This document shows positions 45,181 to 54,245 of a stretch of 64,000 nt of DNA, piece after piece (position 1 is the stretch's first letter; each line of letters starts with the position of its first letter). The DNA is from Pedobacter sp. KBS0701 (GTDB taxonomy: Bacteria > Bacteroidota > Bacteroidia > Sphingobacteriales > Sphingobacteriaceae). The position numbers and the translations under genes were made by a program. The notes below the pieces were generated by a model. It searched no databases. It was given only the letters and a program-made list of their open reading frames with translations, and was not told the origin of the DNA. The stretch spans positions 4,712,001-4,776,000 of the forward strand of contig NZ_CP042171.1 in the NCBI RefSeq assembly GCF_005938645.2, written 5' to 3'.

Positions 45181-46140
45181 ATGAAAGGACAGAGAAAATT
45201 CAGGCATGGAAGTTTATTCAGTGGAATAGGCGGCTTTGACCTGGCAGCAGGATGGATGGGATGGGACAATGTGTTTCACTGTGAACTCAGTGCATTCTGT
45301 AAACAAGTGTTGAGTTATTATTACCCAAAAGCAAAGAGCTATGGCAACATTAAAGAAACAGACTTCAGACCGCACAGGAGTAGCATTGACATCCTCACCG
45401 GGGGATTTCCCTGCCAGCCGTTCAGCGTCGCCGGGAAACGGCAAGGAACCGCCGATGAGCGCCACTTGTGGCCCGACATGCTTAGAGCAATACGGGAGAT
45501 CAGACCACAATGGATCGTGGGCGAAAATGTTCGCGGAATTATTAGTTGGAATGGCGGAGTGGTCTTCGAGCAGGTACAGGCTGAGCTGGAGACTGAAGGA
45601 TACCAGGTTCAACCGTATGTACTTCCTGCTGCAGGTCTCGGCGCTCCGCACCGTAGGGAGCGGGTTTGGTTTATTGCCTACTCCGGTCGCAATGGATACG
45701 GGGGCAATGGATATCCAGAAGATAGACGAGAGAAGGGAAAGGCTAAAAGCAATGAAGATGAACGGCAACGGTTTCGGCATGAGCCTGGCAGAGATGGTGC
45801 AACGCATGCTTCTTCCCACACCAATAGTGTCCGACGCGACAGTGGGAGCTATAATTGGCAAGACGACCGATTCAAACCAACCAAAGGTCTTCCAAGAAAG
45901 ATCAATCAGAATGGCAAGTCGGGAAGTGTGGGGCTGGCGCGGTTGATGCAACTTCTTCCAACGCCACTAGCTTCGGACTGGAAAGGGATGCATCCGAGGG
46001 ATTACCGAAAGGACACAGAGGGCAACCTGGTCCTGAAACCGTCGAGCCTGCCGGGAACTATAGAATTCCGGGATGGGAAAACTTCCCACAAACTGAACCC
46101 ACTATTTGTAGAGGAAATGATGGGATTCCCGGAAAATTGG
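45181..46140 (+). pseudogene. Cytosine-C5 DNA methyltransferase, frameshifted and 3'-truncated
   Basis: Residues 1-250 read as a phage/conjugative-element Dcm: GSLFSGIGGFDLAAGW (SAM motif), GGFPCQPFSVAGKRQG (catalytic Cys in PCQ), VGENVRGIISW (ENV motif) and GAPHRRERVWFIAYS. From about 45921 the matching continuation is in another frame: GAGAVDATSSNATSFGLE, then GWENFPQTEPTICRGNDG. Adding one G in the G-runs at 45921-45933 rejoins them. The target-recognition end after about 46140 is missing because foreign sequence follows. The unbroken reading frame 45181-46575 is therefore a chimera of three gene pieces, not one protein. Confidence 0.8.
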
Positions 46141-46142
46141 AT
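45341..46142 (+). pseudogene. Overlapping phage-type gene (LPTP-motif protein) in a second frame
   Basis: In the +1 frame relative to dcm, 45341 opens MATLKKQTSDRTG and runs with strong protein character: RYRLSWRLKDTRFNRMYFLLQ, SGFGLLPTPVAMDTG, MLLPTPIVSDATVG. It then stops early at 45946. The family, known from phages beside dcm, repeats LPTPxxSDxKG and ends with a phrase like NPLFVEEMMGFPENW. That ending is found in the dcm frame here (LLPTPLASDWKG, NPLFVEEMMGFPENWI). The same single-base insertion that repairs dcm also repairs this gene. Function unknown. Confidence 0.65.
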
Positions 46143-46584
<442 letters not shown>

Positions 46585-46595
46585 GTATCGGATTG

Positions 46596-46628
46596 CAAAA
46601 GTAATTTTTTTATTTATATCTCCACAAA
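46596..46628 (-). promoter_or_regulatory. Promoter of tRNA-Ser
   Basis: On the minus strand TTG (46627-46625) is followed 21 bases later by TACTTTTG (46603-46596), matching the Bacteroidota -33/-7 pattern TTG...TAnnTTTG. It ends 11 bases before the tRNA 5' end. Confidence 0.7.
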
Positions 46629-46929
46629 AAATTAATGACAATAAATTCAGTCTGATGAATTTATTCTTTTGTTAAGTTATATCCCTTTTAATCGCTTGTT
46701 TTTTGTAGAGCTGAAATCGTATAAAACACATTCCAAAGATTTCTCCACTGCGGTCGAAAGGATGGTTCGCAAAGCAGACAGTTTTACTCTTTTGACGGAC
46801 TTTCGGCGGACTTAAGTCGGGGTTTCGTCGGACTTATGACAATCATATCCGACTAAAGTACGACTTAATTCCCTCTTATATCTGTAGATAAGGATAAGCA
46901 CTTAGCCGGGTATGTAAAGGAGCGGGCAT
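46629..46929. other. Gap between tRNA-Ser and pyk, with repeated GGACTT words
   Basis: No gene. At about 46786-46872 the word CGGACTT/CCGACT recurs in both orientations (GACGGACTTTCGG, GCGGACTTAAGTCGG, GTCGGACTTATGAC, ATCCGACTAAAG). It is unlike the 7-base phased blocks and of unknown meaning. Confidence 0.45.
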
Positions 46930-46963
46930 AAAAAAAGGCGCTTCATTTAAAATGAAGCGCCTT
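46930..46963 (-). terminator. Terminator of pyk
   Basis: A perfect 14-pair stem AAGGCGCTTCATTT / AAATGAAGCGCCTT with a T-run on the minus strand, 18 bases after the stop. Confidence 0.93.
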
Positions 46964-46981
46964 GCAATAAATTTTATATAA

Positions 46982-48412
46982 TTAATCTATAACTGTAATT
47001 TTTAACATATTGGTTTTTCCTTTTGCTTCCATCGGGATAGCGGCGGTATTAATTACGATATCGCCTTGTTTAACCAATTTTTTGCTTTTTAAGAATTCAT
47101 TTACCTCAATGATGGTATTATCGGTGCTTTCCCACTTATCGTAGTAGAAACCTCTAACGCCCCAAAGCAAACTTACTGCATTTAATAATGCCCTGTTGCT
47201 GGTAAAAATAAAGGTTAAAGCCTCCGGACGGTGACTCGAAATTTCGAAAGCAGTATAACCGCTTAAAGTCATCGATACAATACCCACTGCATTGGTCTGT
47301 TTCGCTAAGAAACAAGCCGAATCGCAAATCGCATCGCTTAAGAAAGATGGAGATTTTGGTTTTAAAAATTTATCAGGATTGAAAGGATAGTTGTTTTGCT
47401 CAATGTTCTGAATAATTTTTTGCATGGTTTCGATCACGATCAGCGGGAATTCTCCAACTGAAGTTTCGCCGCTTAGCATCACTGCGTCAGCACCATCCAG
47501 AACAGAATTTGCTACATCATTCACCTCTGCGCGTGTTGGGCGAGGTGTAGTGATCATACTCTCTAACATCTGGGTAGCCACAATTACTGGTTTAGAAGCT
47601 GCCCTACATTTAGCAACAATCATTTTTTGTAACAATGGAACTTCTTCCATCGGACATTCAACACCCAAATCGCCACGGGCCACCATAATACCATCTGTAA
47701 CGGCAATAATCTCGTCTATGTTGGCAATAGCCTCTGGTTTTTCTATTTTGGCGATTACACGGGCAGTTTTGCCACGTTCAGCAATAATTTTTTTAAGTTC
47801 GATAATATCTTCTGCCTTACGCACGAAAGATAAACCGATCCATTCTACATCGTTCTCTAAAACAAATTCTAAGTTTTCGCGATCTTCTGGTGTTAATGAA
47901 GGAATAGAAACTTTGGTATTTGGCAGGTTAACACCTTTTCTTGAGGTTAAAATTCCACCGTGAACGATTTCACAAACTACTTCATCTTTTAAATTCGTAG
48001 AAATCACTTTCATCTGCAGCTTTCCATCATCTAAAAGGATGATTTCTCCAGCCTGAACATCCTGAGGAAAGTTTTGGTAAGTGATGTAAATACGTTCTTC
48101 ATTACCAATACATTCGTTAGTTGTAATTACAGTAGTTTTTCCGTTAATCAGGTTAATACCACCTTCTTTTACTAAACCAATACGGATTTTAGGGCCTTGT
48201 AAATCGGCAAGGATACCTACATTATATTCGTATTTTTTGTTTAAATCGCGGATGGTATCCAAAACAGCCTGATGATCGGCTTGTGATCCGTGTGAAAAAT
48301 TTAGACGGCAAACATCTAAACCTGCGTTAAACATACTATATAATACATCTGGTTTTGCTGATGCAGGCCCAAGCGTGGCGACAATTTTAGTTCTCGAATG
48401 AAAAGGTTTCAT
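46982..48412 (-). CDS. pyk: Pyruvate kinase
   Basis: A 476-residue glycolytic enzyme that turns PEP and ADP into pyruvate and ATP. Motifs are RTKIVATLGPASAKP at the start, CRLNFSHGSQADH, the active-site helix around IAKIEKPEAIANIDEI, VARGDLGVECP and the substrate-binding MLESMITTPRPTRAEVNDVANSV. The C-terminal allosteric domain is complete. Stands alone with its own terminator; upstream is the IPExxxVDY gene in the same direction. Confidence 0.97.
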   Translation of the reverse strand: MKPFHSRTKIVATLGPASAKPDVLYSMFNAGLDVCRLNFSHGSQADHQAVLDTIRDLNKKYEYNVGILADLQGPKIRIGLVKEGGINLINGKTTVITTNECIGNEERIYITYQNFPQDVQAGEIILLDDGKLQMKVISTNLKDEVVCEIVHGGILTSRKGVNLPNTKVSIPSLTPEDRENLEFVLENDVEWIGLSFVRKAEDIIELKKIIAERGKTARVIAKIEKPEAIANIDEIIAVTDGIMVARGDLGVECPMEEVPLLQKMIVAKCRAASKPVIVATQMLESMITTPRPTRAEVNDVANSVLDGADAVMLSGETSVGEFPLIVIETMQKIIQNIEQNNYPFNPDKFLKPKSPSFLSDAICDSACFLAKQTNAVGIVSMTLSGYTAFEISSHRPEALTFIFTSNRALLNAVSLLWGVRGFYYDKWESTDNTIIEVNEFLKSKKLVKQGDIVINTAAIPMEAKGKTNMLKITVID

Positions 48413-48561
48413 TTATTAATTGATTTTAGCAATGCAGTTTAAGAAAGCACTAATTATTATCTAAAATAATCAAACTGCATTAAATTTTATATATTTTGTT
48501 TTTTTGTTCTTTGTTTGTAACCGTCAAATATAGTGTATTTAATACACCATGTATATAATTT

Positions 48562-48981
48562 TTATATTACCAAATTCTCACGACTCTTTAATTTTGTTGG
48601 ATCTATCTTTGCAGCCACCTGTATATCAGGCAGTTTATTCAATCCGTTAATTAAATAATCCAAATCTTCCTTATCAATAAATTCTTTAATAATAATAAAA
48701 AAATCGACTTTGCTCATCTCCGGAATTAGAAAACCATCACTACTTTTATTGCAAATTAAGTAGTATTCTACCTCACCTTGCTCTACAAAAAAGTAATATT
48801 TAGAGAAAGACCAGGCTGGTTCGTCGATATTAAAAAATATTTCGTGGTCTTCTATTTTTTCAAATTGTGTATTTAACCGGGTATTAATTTTGTGGCAAAG
48901 CACATAGTCTTTTAGGGGTGCTGTGATCGCAATTAGTATAAAATCAAGGTCTAAGGTAAGTTTTAGGTAAGTCTTATTCAA
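48562..48981 (-). CDS. IPExxxVDY family protein
   Basis: A 139-residue protein carrying the signature that names the family, IPEMSKVDFF near residue 84 (Phe in place of the last Tyr). It belongs to a Bacteroidota-only family of unknown function. As usual for the family it lies divergent from acpP, so the two share a promoter region. Confidence 0.9.
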   Translation of the reverse strand: MNKTYLKLTLDLDFILIAITAPLKDYVLCHKINTRLNTQFEKIEDHEIFFNIDEPAWSFSKYYFFVEQGEVEYYLICNKSSDGFLIPEMSKVDFFIIIKEFIDKEDLDYLINGLNKLPDIQVAAKIDPTKLKSRENLVI

Positions 48982-49075
48982 AGCGAAATAAATTATTTAC
49001 AGAACGAAATTAAAAAACTAATTCTATATTCGCTGTGTTATTGAGGTACCAAAATTACGTATCGAAATAAAAACA

Positions 49076-49106
49076 TTTGAAAATTGTAAGAATTTATTTT
49101 TCTTTG
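49076..49106 (+). promoter_or_regulatory. Probable promoter of acpP-fabF
   Basis: TTTG at 49076-49079 and TTTCTTTG at 49099-49106 with 19 bases between them approximate the Bacteroidota TTTG...TAnnTTTG promoter, 34 bases before the acpP start. Confidence 0.45.
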
Positions 49107-49139
49107 CACAGAATTATTTAACCATTAAATTATAAAATT

Positions 49140-49376
49140 ATGTCTGATATTGCTTCAAGAGTTAAGGCTATTATCGTAGAAAAACTAGGTGTTGACGAAA
49201 GCGAAGTTACGCCAGAGGCTTCATTCACCAACGATTTAGGTGCAGATTCTTTAGATACCGTAGAATTGATTATGGAATTTGAAAAAGAATTCAATGTAGC
49301 TATTCCTGATGATCAGGCTGAAACCATCGGTACAGTTGGCCAGGCGATTGCTTATTTGGAAAAAAACGTTAAATAG
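49140..49376 (+). CDS. acpP: Acyl carrier protein
   Basis: A 78-residue acidic carrier. The phosphopantetheine attachment site is the serine of GADSLDTVELIMEFE (residue 38). It carries growing acyl chains in fatty acid synthesis, in the cytosol. fabF follows 21 bases later in the usual acpP-fabF pair. Confidence 0.97.
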   Translation: MSDIASRVKAIIVEKLGVDESEVTPEASFTNDLGADSLDTVELIMEFEKEFNVAIPDDQAETIGTVGQAIAYLEKNVK

Positions 49377-49397
49377 AATTACGCTTTTTCAGTATAA

Positions 49398-50651
49398 ATG
49401 GAATTAAAAAGAGTAGTAGTAACAGGGTTGGGTGCGCTCACTCCTATAGGCAATAATGTTCCTGATTTTTGGGAAGGATTGACTAACGGGGTGAGTGGCG
49501 CTGCTCCTATTAAGGGTTTTAACACTGAAAAGTTTAAAACTAAATTCGCTTGCGAGGTAAAAAACTTTAATCCAGAAGACTTTTTGGATAAAAAAGAAGC
49601 CCGTAAATTAGATCCGTTTGTACAATATGCTCTTGTATCAACAGAGGAAGCGGTTAAGGACGGTGGTTTTGATTTTGAAAAATTAGATACTAACCGGATC
49701 GGTGTAATCTGGGGTGCGGGCATAGGTGGATTAAAAACTTTCCTTGATGAAATTTCAAATTTCGCCAAAGGAGACGGTACGCCAAGGTACAATCCATTTT
49801 TTATTCCTAAAATGATTGTAGATATTGCTCCAGGGCATATCTCGATCAAATACGGCTTACGTGGGCCGAATTTTGCAACTGTTTCGGCATGTGCTTCTTC
49901 TACCAACGCCATGATTGATGCATTTAACTATATCCGTTTGGGTATGGCCGATGTCATCATCAGCGGAGGTTCTGAAGCCATCATTAACGAAGCGGGTATG
50001 GGTGGCTTTAACGCCATGCATGCATTATCAACACGTAATGATGATCCGGCAACGGCCTCGCGTCCTTTTGATAAAGACCGTGATGGATTTGTGGCCGGTG
50101 AAGGTGCAGGAACCATTATTTTAGAAGAACTTGAACATGCTAAGGCAAGGGGTGCAAAAATTTATGCAGAACTTGTGGGCGGTGGAATGAGTGCTGATGC
50201 AAATCACATCACGGCACCACATCCTGAAGGTTTGGGCGCTAGAATGGTAATGACTAATGCACTAAAAGATGCTGGTTTAACAACTGCTGATATAGATTAT
50301 ATCAATGTTCATGGTACTTCTACCCCACTGGGTGATATTAGTGAAACCAAGGCCATTGGTACATTGTTTGGTGAGGATGCTTATCGTTTAAACATCAGTT
50401 CAACCAAATCAATGACTGGTCACCTGTTGGGTGCAGCCGGAGCTATTGAGGCTATTGCAGCAATTCTTTCTGTTAAAAATGATATTGTTCCTCCAACAAT
50501 CAATCATTTTACTGATGATCCTGCATTTGACCCTAAATTGAATTTTACTTTTAACAAAGCGCAAAAACGTACTGTTAGAGCTGCTTTAAGTAATACATTC
50601 GGTTTTGGTGGCCATAACGCTTCTGTTATTTTCAAGAAATACGAAGATTAA
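49398..50651 (+). CDS. fabF: 3-oxoacyl-ACP synthase II
   Basis: A 417-residue condensing enzyme elongating acyl-ACP with malonyl-ACP. The catalytic Cys is in VSACASSTNAM and the two His are in NVHGTSTPLGD and SMTGHLLGAAGA; the ending FGFGGHNASVIFKK is standard for FabF. It follows acpP and precedes rnc, the common Bacteroidota order acpP-fabF-rnc. Confidence 0.97.
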   Translation: MELKRVVVTGLGALTPIGNNVPDFWEGLTNGVSGAAPIKGFNTEKFKTKFACEVKNFNPEDFLDKKEARKLDPFVQYALVSTEEAVKDGGFDFEKLDTNRIGVIWGAGIGGLKTFLDEISNFAKGDGTPRYNPFFIPKMIVDIAPGHISIKYGLRGPNFATVSACASSTNAMIDAFNYIRLGMADVIISGGSEAIINEAGMGGFNAMHALSTRNDDPATASRPFDKDRDGFVAGEGAGTIILEELEHAKARGAKIYAELVGGGMSADANHITAPHPEGLGARMVMTNALKDAGLTTADIDYINVHGTSTPLGDISETKAIGTLFGEDAYRLNISSTKSMTGHLLGAAGAIEAIAAILSVKNDIVPPTINHFTDDPAFDPKLNFTFNKAQKRTVRAALSNTFGFGGHNASVIFKKYED

Positions 50652-50746
50652 TTTAGAACAGTACCGCTATATAATTTTGTATGCTAATTAAAAATAGATA
50701 ACTTAGTTAAATATGCTGATTAGCCGTTAATTGTGTTATTTATTTA

Positions 50747-51475
50747 ATGCCGATATTAAAATTATATAAACTCTATCTCTCTCCTGAAAAGGAGTTTGTT
50801 AAAAAGCTGAAAAACATTTTAGGCTTTGTTCCAGGCAATGTTACGCTCTATAAAATGGCGTTCAGACATCGTTCTGCTGCAAAAATTCTAAAAAATGGAA
50901 GCAGGAGTAGCAACGAGCGCCTGGAATTTTTAGGCGACGCTGTTCTGGGTTCGGTAATAGCAGAGCTCCTTTTTAAACACTATCCCTATAAAGAAGAAGG
51001 GTTTTTAACCGAAATGCGTTCTAAGATTGTAAACCGGGCTAATTTAAACCAGTTGGCAAAAAAAATTGGTTTTGATAAGCTTATTCAGTTTGATCAACGA
51101 TCAGTAAGCATACAAACCAAACACAATTCGATGCTGGGTGATGCTTTTGAAGCCATTATTGGTGCCATCTACATGGATAAAGGATACAATTTTACCAAAG
51201 AATTTTTATTGCGCAGAATTGTAAAACCTCATATCGATATCCACACCTTAGAGCTCACAGAAACGAATTTCAAAAGCAAACTTATTGAATGGTGCCAACG
51301 CCATGGTAAGGATGTAATGTTCGAACTGGCGGAAAATGGTGAAGGGGAAAGTGCCAAACTATTTACCATTAGCGCGATTGTTGAAGGTGAAAAATATGGT
51401 ACAGGAAGAGATTACAATAAGAAAAACGCAGAGAAATTAGCAGCTGAAAAAGCTTGTGAAGCGTTGAGTATATAG
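50747..51475 (+). CDS. rnc: Ribonuclease III
   Basis: A 242-residue double-strand-specific RNase. The catalytic signature is NERLEFLGDAVLG, with the second acidic pair in MLGDAFEAIIGAIYMD. A C-terminal dsRNA-binding domain spans about residues 170-240 (NFKSKLIEWCQRHG, NKKNAEKLAAEKACEAL). It matures rRNA and other structured RNAs. The extended basic N-terminus is typical of Bacteroidota forms. Confidence 0.96.
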   Translation: MPILKLYKLYLSPEKEFVKKLKNILGFVPGNVTLYKMAFRHRSAAKILKNGSRSSNERLEFLGDAVLGSVIAELLFKHYPYKEEGFLTEMRSKIVNRANLNQLAKKIGFDKLIQFDQRSVSIQTKHNSMLGDAFEAIIGAIYMDKGYNFTKEFLLRRIVKPHIDIHTLELTETNFKSKLIEWCQRHGKDVMFELAENGEGESAKLFTISAIVEGEKYGTGRDYNKKNAEKLAAEKACEALSI

Positions 51476-51583
51476 GTTCATTGGTTGAATTACCATTGGG
51501 TTAGCTGTTTACAGTATTAAACTTAATTGCTTTATTGATGGGATTGCAGATTGTTGGGAATAGTCGGTTAATTGTCGATATAA

Positions 51584-51674
51584 GTTAAAACTTCAGACCT
51601 CCAACACCTGACTTCGGAATTTATTTTATACACCCAAAACTCAGCACCCCAAACTTCTAACGCCAAACTGACTC
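51584..51674. repeat. Long heptad-phased intergenic block (13 units)
   Basis: Thirteen 7-base units in unbroken phase, among them CTTCAGA, CCTCCAA, CACCTGA, CTTCGGA, then two AT-rich units, then CCCAAAA, CTCAGCA, CCCCAAA, CTTCTAA, CGCCAAA, CTGACTC. Most start with C and end with A. It lies between the convergent rnc and the triplicated genes. See findings. Confidence 0.75.
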
Positions 51675-51696
51675 AGGATGGCTTAAAGACTCTCTA

Positions 51697-52407
51697 CTAC
51701 TTGCCTTTCCCCAAAGTATCGGTAAACTTCTTAGAAGATTCTTTAATGTATTTAATGTAATCATAACTATTCCAGTACTGCGCTTTATCAAATTCAGGAC
51801 GGCAGTTTAACATGTATTTCTCTAAGGTATCACCTCTTAGTTCGGTGTTGTTTTTAATCATACTCTGATTGAAGTATACGTCAATTTGCGATTGTTTGAT
51901 TTCATTATCGGCATACCTGCCAAACCTCCTTGCATTTTTAGGATCAGTACCAAATAGGTTATATAGCGCATTCAATGGACTAAATATAGCTGACAAAACC
52001 GTTGTTTTACCGCCGTTGTACACCCCCTTGTTTTTAAACTCACGCTTAATATCGTCTAAATCCTGTTTTTTGGTATTTCCCCTAATGGTTACATCATCAA
52101 GCGTGGTACTTCCTCTAATCAGGTAAATAACCAAATCTTTTTCGCTGTTCACCACAACACGCTGATCGATCAGATCGCGCTTAATAACCAACAGTGTATC
52201 ACCAATTTTAGCTTTAAGCTGGAACATCCCGATATCATTACTGCCCACCCCTATTCCGGTACGCAGGTTGGTAATTTCTGATAAGGCAATCCTGATATTT
52301 GAACCTTTTTCGATAACCACACCTCTGATAATAAATTCTTGTGCCTTTGCGACAAAGCCAATTGAAGTAAGAACGAAAAGTATGATGACAAATTTTAAAT
52401 TTTTCAT
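51697..52407 (-). CDS. Carboxypeptidase-regulatory-like domain protein, copy 3
   Basis: A 236-residue exported protein (signal ending FVAKAQ). The N-terminal half is a small beta-sandwich like the first domain of TonB receptors (FIIRGVVIEKGSNIRIAL, VGSNDIGMFQLKAKIGDTLL, DLVIYLIRGSTTLDDVTI). The C-terminal half is a conserved helical part (ARRFGRYADNEIKQSQIDVYF, then YDYIKYIKESSKKF). No plug or barrel follows, so it is a stand-alone use of the domain. Third of three tandem paralogues; its start overlaps the previous stop by 4 bases. Function unknown. Confidence 0.85.
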   Translation of the reverse strand: MKNLKFVIILFVLTSIGFVAKAQEFIIRGVVIEKGSNIRIALSEITNLRTGIGVGSNDIGMFQLKAKIGDTLLVIKRDLIDQRVVVNSEKDLVIYLIRGSTTLDDVTIRGNTKKQDLDDIKREFKNKGVYNGGKTTVLSAIFSPLNALYNLFGTDPKNARRFGRYADNEIKQSQIDVYFNQSMIKNNTELRGDTLEKYMLNCRPEFDKAQYWNSYDYIKYIKESSKKFTDTLGKGK

Positions 52408-53129
52408 TGTGTAGCGAATTTGTGCTTCAGGGTATCGGTATATTGTTTGGCCGATTCCCTGATGTATTTAACAGCATCGTAATTGTTCCAGTTACTCACC
52501 ATGCCGCGAGTTGGGTAATAATCAAGCAGAAATTTGTCGAGATCTTTCCCTGTTAATGTGGTATTATTTGAAACCAGGCTTTTATTGAAGAATTTATCCA
52601 CTTCCATTAGGCCTAATTCCTTTTTGTAATAACGGTTAAAGTTACGTGCCCTGGTCGGTGTTTTCCCAAATAATTCGTATAAAAACGTTAACGGACTACC
52701 ACCGAAGGGATTTAGTAAACTTAATGGAGGTTTACCTTCAAAAAATGACCCGTTTCTTTTAAAGTCGCGCTTAACACTTTCCATCTCCTGCTTTTTAGCC
52801 TGGCCTTTAACCGTCACCTCTTCAAGCACAGTACTCCCCCTCAGTAAATATACCACCAGATCCTCATCGGTATTTAGCACTAATTTTTGATCGGTTAAAT
52901 TTTTCTTCGTAATCAACAAAGTATCACCAATCTTAGCCTTTAGCTGAAACATTCCGATATCGTTACTGCTAGCGCCCATTTTACTACGCAAATTGGTTAT
53001 TCCGGCTAAAGCAACACGCACATTGGAACCCTTTTCAATCACCACCCCTTTCAATACAAAATCCTGGGCTTTAATTTTTAAGCCTTGCATTAAGATGATG
53101 ATTAAAAGAGTAGCTTTTAAAGGTTTCAT
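52404..53129 (-). CDS. Carboxypeptidase-regulatory-like domain protein, copy 2
   Basis: A 241-residue exported paralogue (signal ending GLKIKAQ) with the same two halves: FVLKGVVIEKGSNVRVALAG, SSNDIGMFQLKAKIGDTLLI, DLVVYLLRGSTVLEEVTV, then ARNFNRYYKKELGLMEVDKF and YDAVKYIRESAKQYTDTL. It is closest in sequence to copy 3. It follows copy 1 by 4 bases. The C-terminal half seems peculiar to this family and is the part worth modelling. Function unknown. Confidence 0.85.
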   Translation of the reverse strand: MKPLKATLLIIILMQGLKIKAQDFVLKGVVIEKGSNVRVALAGITNLRSKMGASSNDIGMFQLKAKIGDTLLITKKNLTDQKLVLNTDEDLVVYLLRGSTVLEEVTVKGQAKKQEMESVKRDFKRNGSFFEGKPPLSLLNPFGGSPLTFLYELFGKTPTRARNFNRYYKKELGLMEVDKFFNKSLVSNNTTLTGKDLDKFLLDYYPTRGMVSNWNNYDAVKYIRESAKQYTDTLKHKFATQ

Positions 53130-53133
53130 TTTA

Positions 53134-53847
53134 TTATAATGAGGTATTTAAAGTATCCAAATACTGTTTTGCAGATTTTTTAATGTAATCAGCGGCATCA
53201 TAAGTATTCCAGTTTTTAATCTGTTTATGTTTCGGCCTATAATCCAGCATAAACTTATTCAGTTGCTTTCCTGTTAAACTGGTGTTATTTTTAACCAGGC
53301 TTACATTAAAAAACCGGTCTATTTCCAACTCTTTTGCCTCGTTATCATAATAGCGGTCAAAGCGTTTTGCATTTTTTCGTTCTGCGCTAAAAAGCTCCAT
53401 TATTGCGGCCAACGGGTAACGCACATAATAAAGCGGGTTTCTCTTTTTACCATAAAAATAAGTTTTCTTACGGTGTTCTAACCTAACAGCTGATAGGTTT
53501 TGTTGTTTGTTTTCTGCCTTAATTGTTACATCATCAAGCAGCATATCTGTCCTAACCAGGTTAATAATCAAGTCCTGATTGTTCGGTACAACCACATAAA
53601 CATTATCGAAATGCCTTTTGGTAATCAATAGAGTATCGCCGGATTTGGCTTTCACCTCAAAGAAACCCATATCGTTACTTCCTACCGCTTGTTTATTATT
53701 AATATTGGTTACCACAGCTAATGCAATACGGATCTGAGTTCCTTTTTCTAAAATAACTCCTTTTGCTGATGTAATTTGGGCGAGCGTTTTTTTAGGCAAA
53801 ATGAACAATAGCAATGAAAGTGATAACATGATCAAAAATGCTTTCAT
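53134..53847 (-). CDS. Carboxypeptidase-regulatory-like domain protein, copy 1
   Basis: A 237-residue exported paralogue from the ATG at 53847 (MKAFLIMLSLSLLLF); the upstream ATG at 53877 would add 10 residues before the signal. It shares GVILEKGTQIRIALAVVTNI, VGSNDMGFFEVKAKSGDTLLI, and AKRFDRYYDNEAKELEIDRFF with copies 2 and 3, but is the most divergent. It leads the three-gene operon. A role at the outer membrane is likely; what it binds is unknown. Confidence 0.85.
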   Translation of the reverse strand: MKAFLIMLSLSLLLFILPKKTLAQITSAKGVILEKGTQIRIALAVVTNINNKQAVGSNDMGFFEVKAKSGDTLLITKRHFDNVYVVVPNNQDLIINLVRTDMLLDDVTIKAENKQQNLSAVRLEHRKKTYFYGKKRNPLYYVRYPLAAIMELFSAERKNAKRFDRYYDNEAKELEIDRFFNVSLVKNNTSLTGKQLNKFMLDYRPKHKQIKNWNTYDAADYIKKSAKQYLDTLNTSL

Positions 53848-54245
53848 ATCTATAAGATATTTTTGTAAAATTAACATTTGTTAACCTTGTAAACTGTTAA
53901 AGAAACGTTAATAATCATGAGAAAGTAACGGGTAGATTTGTTTATTTTGTGTATTATATTCTTTGTATTCATGCTTACAGTTGCCACATTTATGTTTATG
54001 GATAGAGGAGCTGCATCATGTAGGCAACAGGCCTGCTAAAAGCCTCCCACTTTGTAAATAAACCTGATTGAAATGAAAAGCCCACAGCGCAGCGAGGACT
54101 TGCAATAAAAAGCAGAGCTGCAATCCCCGAAGAAATACTGAACGCTGGTTTTCTAATGATAAAGCTATTTTATCCGGCAAGCTATATTTCCTGGCTCCTT
54201 GACCATTATTATTTCTCCTTTCAGCTTAAAACCCTATCTTTGCGC
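53848..54245. other. Divergent gap with a possible interspersed repeat
   Basis: No gene in this 398-base gap. At about 54061-54150 (GATTGAAATGAAAAGCCCACAG, then CAGCGAGGACTTGCAATAAAAA, GCTGCAATCCCCGAAG) there is a GC-richer stretch of the kind I associate with interspersed repeats in Sphingobacteriaceae. I cannot confirm copies elsewhere. Confidence 0.4.

Noticed and set aside
45214..45951. A 245-codon minus-strand frame opposite dcm
   Set aside because: Antisense to two coding frames that both show family motifs; its translation shows no domain features.
51584..51674. CRISPR array or ordinary tandem repeat
   Set aside because: Units are 7 bases, diverged, without conserved repeats and unique spacers, and no cas genes are near.
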